DNA of 64,000 nt from Polyangium mundeleinium (GTDB taxonomy: Bacteria; Myxococcota_A; Polyangia; Polyangiales; Polyangiaceae). Each line of letters begins with the position of its first letter. Position 1 is the first letter of the stretch. The notes beneath the pieces are model-generated. The model saw nothing but the letters and a program-made list of their open reading frames with translations, ran no database searches and was not told the DNA's origin. The DNA is taken from NCBI RefSeq assembly GCF_028369105.1, contig NZ_JAQNDO010000001.1, forward strand, positions 11,006,501 through 11,070,500, given 5' to 3'. The translations under genes were made by a program, and so were the position numbers. This document shows positions 62,956 to 64,000 of this stretch, one piece after another.

Positions 62956-64000
62956 TCAGTCTTCCTCTTCCGTGACCTTGAAGCCGCTGTCCTTGATGAC
63001 CTTGTCCTGGACCATCGGCGGGCAGATCGCGAGGTGGTCGACGCTCATCGAGAACGTGCCCTTGCCCTGCGTCATGCTCTTCAGCTTCGACTCGTACTCG
63101 AGCACCTCGGAGAGCGGGACGTACGCGTTCACGATCGTCTGATCCTCGACCGTGTCCGTGCCGAGGATGCGGCCGCGACGGCTGTTGATGTCGCCGATCA
63201 CGTCACCCGTCGCCACGCTCGGCGCGACGACCTGCATCTTCACGACCGGCTCGAGAAGCACCGCGCCGGCCTGCGCTGCGGCGGCCTTGAAGGCCTTGCT
63301 GCCGGCCATCTGGAAGGCCGCGTCGGACGAGTCGACGTCGTGGTACTTGCCGTCGTAGAGGCGCACCTTCAGGTCGACGAGCGGGAAGCCGGCGAGGAAG
63401 CCCTTCGCCATCGACTTCACGATGCCCTTCTCGACCGAGGGGATGAACTGGCGCGGGATCGCGCCGCCGACGACCGCGTCCTCGAAGAGGAAGCCCTCGC
63501 CGCGCGGCATGGGCTCCATGTCGATGTAACAAACGCCGAACTGGCCGTGGCCGCCCGTCTGCTTCTTGTGTTTGCCCTCGACGCCCGTGACGCGCTTCGT
63601 GATCGTCTCTTTGTAGGCGATGTGCGGCGCGCCGAGGCGGCAGTCGATGCCCACGCGGCGACGGATGCGCTCGACCGTGATCTCGAGGTGCAGCGAGCCG
63701 AGGCCCGACACCACGAGCTCGCGCGTCGTCTCCTCGATCGACACCGTGAGGCCCGGATCCTCCTCGGTGAGCTTGTAGAGCGCCGAGCTCACCTTGTCCT
63801 CGGCACCCTTGCCCTCGAACTTCACGCCGCGCGAGAACAGGGAAGGCGGCAGCTCCGGCGCCGTGAACAGGAACGCGTGCTTCTCGTCGGAGAGCGTCTG
63901 GCCGCTCAGCGTGGACTTGAGCTTCGCGAGCGCGACGATGTCACCGGCCTTCGCTTCGTCGATGGCCTTCGCATCCTTGCCGACGATGTTGAAGAGCTTG
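62956..64000 (-). CDS. Elongation factor G, EF-G2 type, N-terminus cut by window edge
   Basis: Translational GTPase; 348 C-terminal residues are visible. The end of domain II (KLFNIVGKDAKAIDEAKAGD), domain III (DPGLTVSIEETTRELVVSGL, SLHLEITVERIRRRVGIDC), domain IV (KHKKQTGGHGQFGVCYIDME, IPRQFIPSVEKGIVKSMAKG) and domain V (GDINSRRGRILGTDTVEDQT) are present. HKKQTGGHGQFG rather than RQTGGRGQYG points to the EF-G2-like paralogue, not the main EF-G. The GTP-binding domain lies beyond the edge. The acidic tail TEEED ends at 62956. Confidence 0.92.
   Translation of the reverse strand, partial: KLFNIVGKDAKAIDEAKAGDIVALAKLKSTLSGQTLSDEKHAFLFTAPELPPSLFSRGVKFEGKGAEDKVSSALYKLTEEDPGLTVSIEETTRELVVSGLGSLHLEITVERIRRRVGIDCRLGAPHIAYKETITKRVTGVEGKHKKQTGGHGQFGVCYIDMEPMPRGEGFLFEDAVVGGAIPRQFIPSVEKGIVKSMAKGFLAGFPLVDLKVRLYDGKYHDVDSSDAAFQMAGSKAFKAAAAQAGAVLLEPVVKMQVVAPSVATGDVIGDINSRRGRILGTDTVEDQTIVNAYVPLSEVLEYESKLKSMTQGKGTFSMSVDHLAICPPMVQDKVIKDSGFKVTEEED

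Overview
This window is a piece of a large, very GC-rich bacterial chromosome. By eye, coding third positions are almost all G or C. It looks like a myxobacterium of the Polyangiales (Polyangium/Sorangium-like). The reasons are three Hanks-type Ser/Thr kinases in 64 kb with unusual fused domains, many short lipoproteins with Gly- or Pro-rich linkers after the lipobox, several SpoIIE-phosphatase/STAS genes, and many open frames antisense to real genes. No insertion sequence, integrase, prophage or CRISPR array was seen. The species is inference.

Layout. 1-4.8 kb (minus): five genes in one direction, scoA-like, scoB-like, accD, folC and sthA (cut by the window edge), covering CoA transfer, malonyl-CoA supply, folate and pyridine nucleotide balance. 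4.9-9 kb: a murein endopeptidase (M74), a lipoprotein, two proteins of unknown function and an aldo/keto reductase. 9-15.2 kb (minus): an orphan Cys-rich protein, a SWIM/SNF2 helicase broken by one frameshift, flavohaemoglobin hmp, a YciI-like protein and chorismate mutase. 15.2-18.2 kb (plus): a U32 peptidase/RNA hydroxylase and a SpoIIAA-like protein. 18.2-19.6 kb: a tandem pair of near-identical XRE regulators with shared leaders, operator-like inverted repeats and intrinsic terminators. 19.7-24.8 kb (minus): an exported protein with a dihaem cytochrome lipoprotein, a Ser/Thr kinase and a lipoprotein. 24.9-27.1 kb (plus): a metalloprotease lipoprotein with a partner lipoprotein, then an eight-copy 42/43-bp tandem repeat. 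27.5-32.4 kb (minus): a 7TMR-DISM/GAF/Ser-Thr kinase, a small unknown protein and hutH. 32.5-35.1 kb (plus): a lipoprotein, a biotin carrier protein, a D-cysteine desulfhydrase-like enzyme and a methyltransferase. 35.2-38.3 kb: an L,D-transpeptidase with a frameshift, tRNA-Arg(CCG), and a heavily decayed hybrid histidine kinase.

38.5-45.7 kb (minus) is the most distinctive region. It is a seven-gene partner-switching cluster of two SpoIIE-type phosphatases (one with a membrane Cache sensor), three GHKL/anti-sigma-like proteins or domains and three STAS-like domains. One STAS domain is fused to a GHKL domain and another to a methyltransferase. 46-50.1 kb holds a DUF72 protein, an outer-membrane beta-barrel and a bufferin/Hvf-type RiPP metallophore cassette: a precursor ending in CGEGSCG, an MNIO (DUF692) maturase and a DUF2063 partner. 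50.1-56.3 kb: a kinase fused to a sulfatase-modifying-factor domain, a PAP2 phosphatase, and a vWA plus HEAT/TPR gene pair. 56.6-64 kb: a TIGR01777 epimerase, a FabV-like enoyl reductase, a fatty-acid desaturase, a lipoprotein, a nucleotidyltransferase, an aquaporin with an altered second NPA box, a channel/RCK protein without a recognisable K+ selectivity filter, and the 3' end of an EF-G2-type elongation factor gene.

Two long genes are each split by one apparent base deletion (near 10598 and 36074). These may be real or consensus errors. The histidine kinase at 37-38.3 kb carries several independent lesions and is a true pseudogene.
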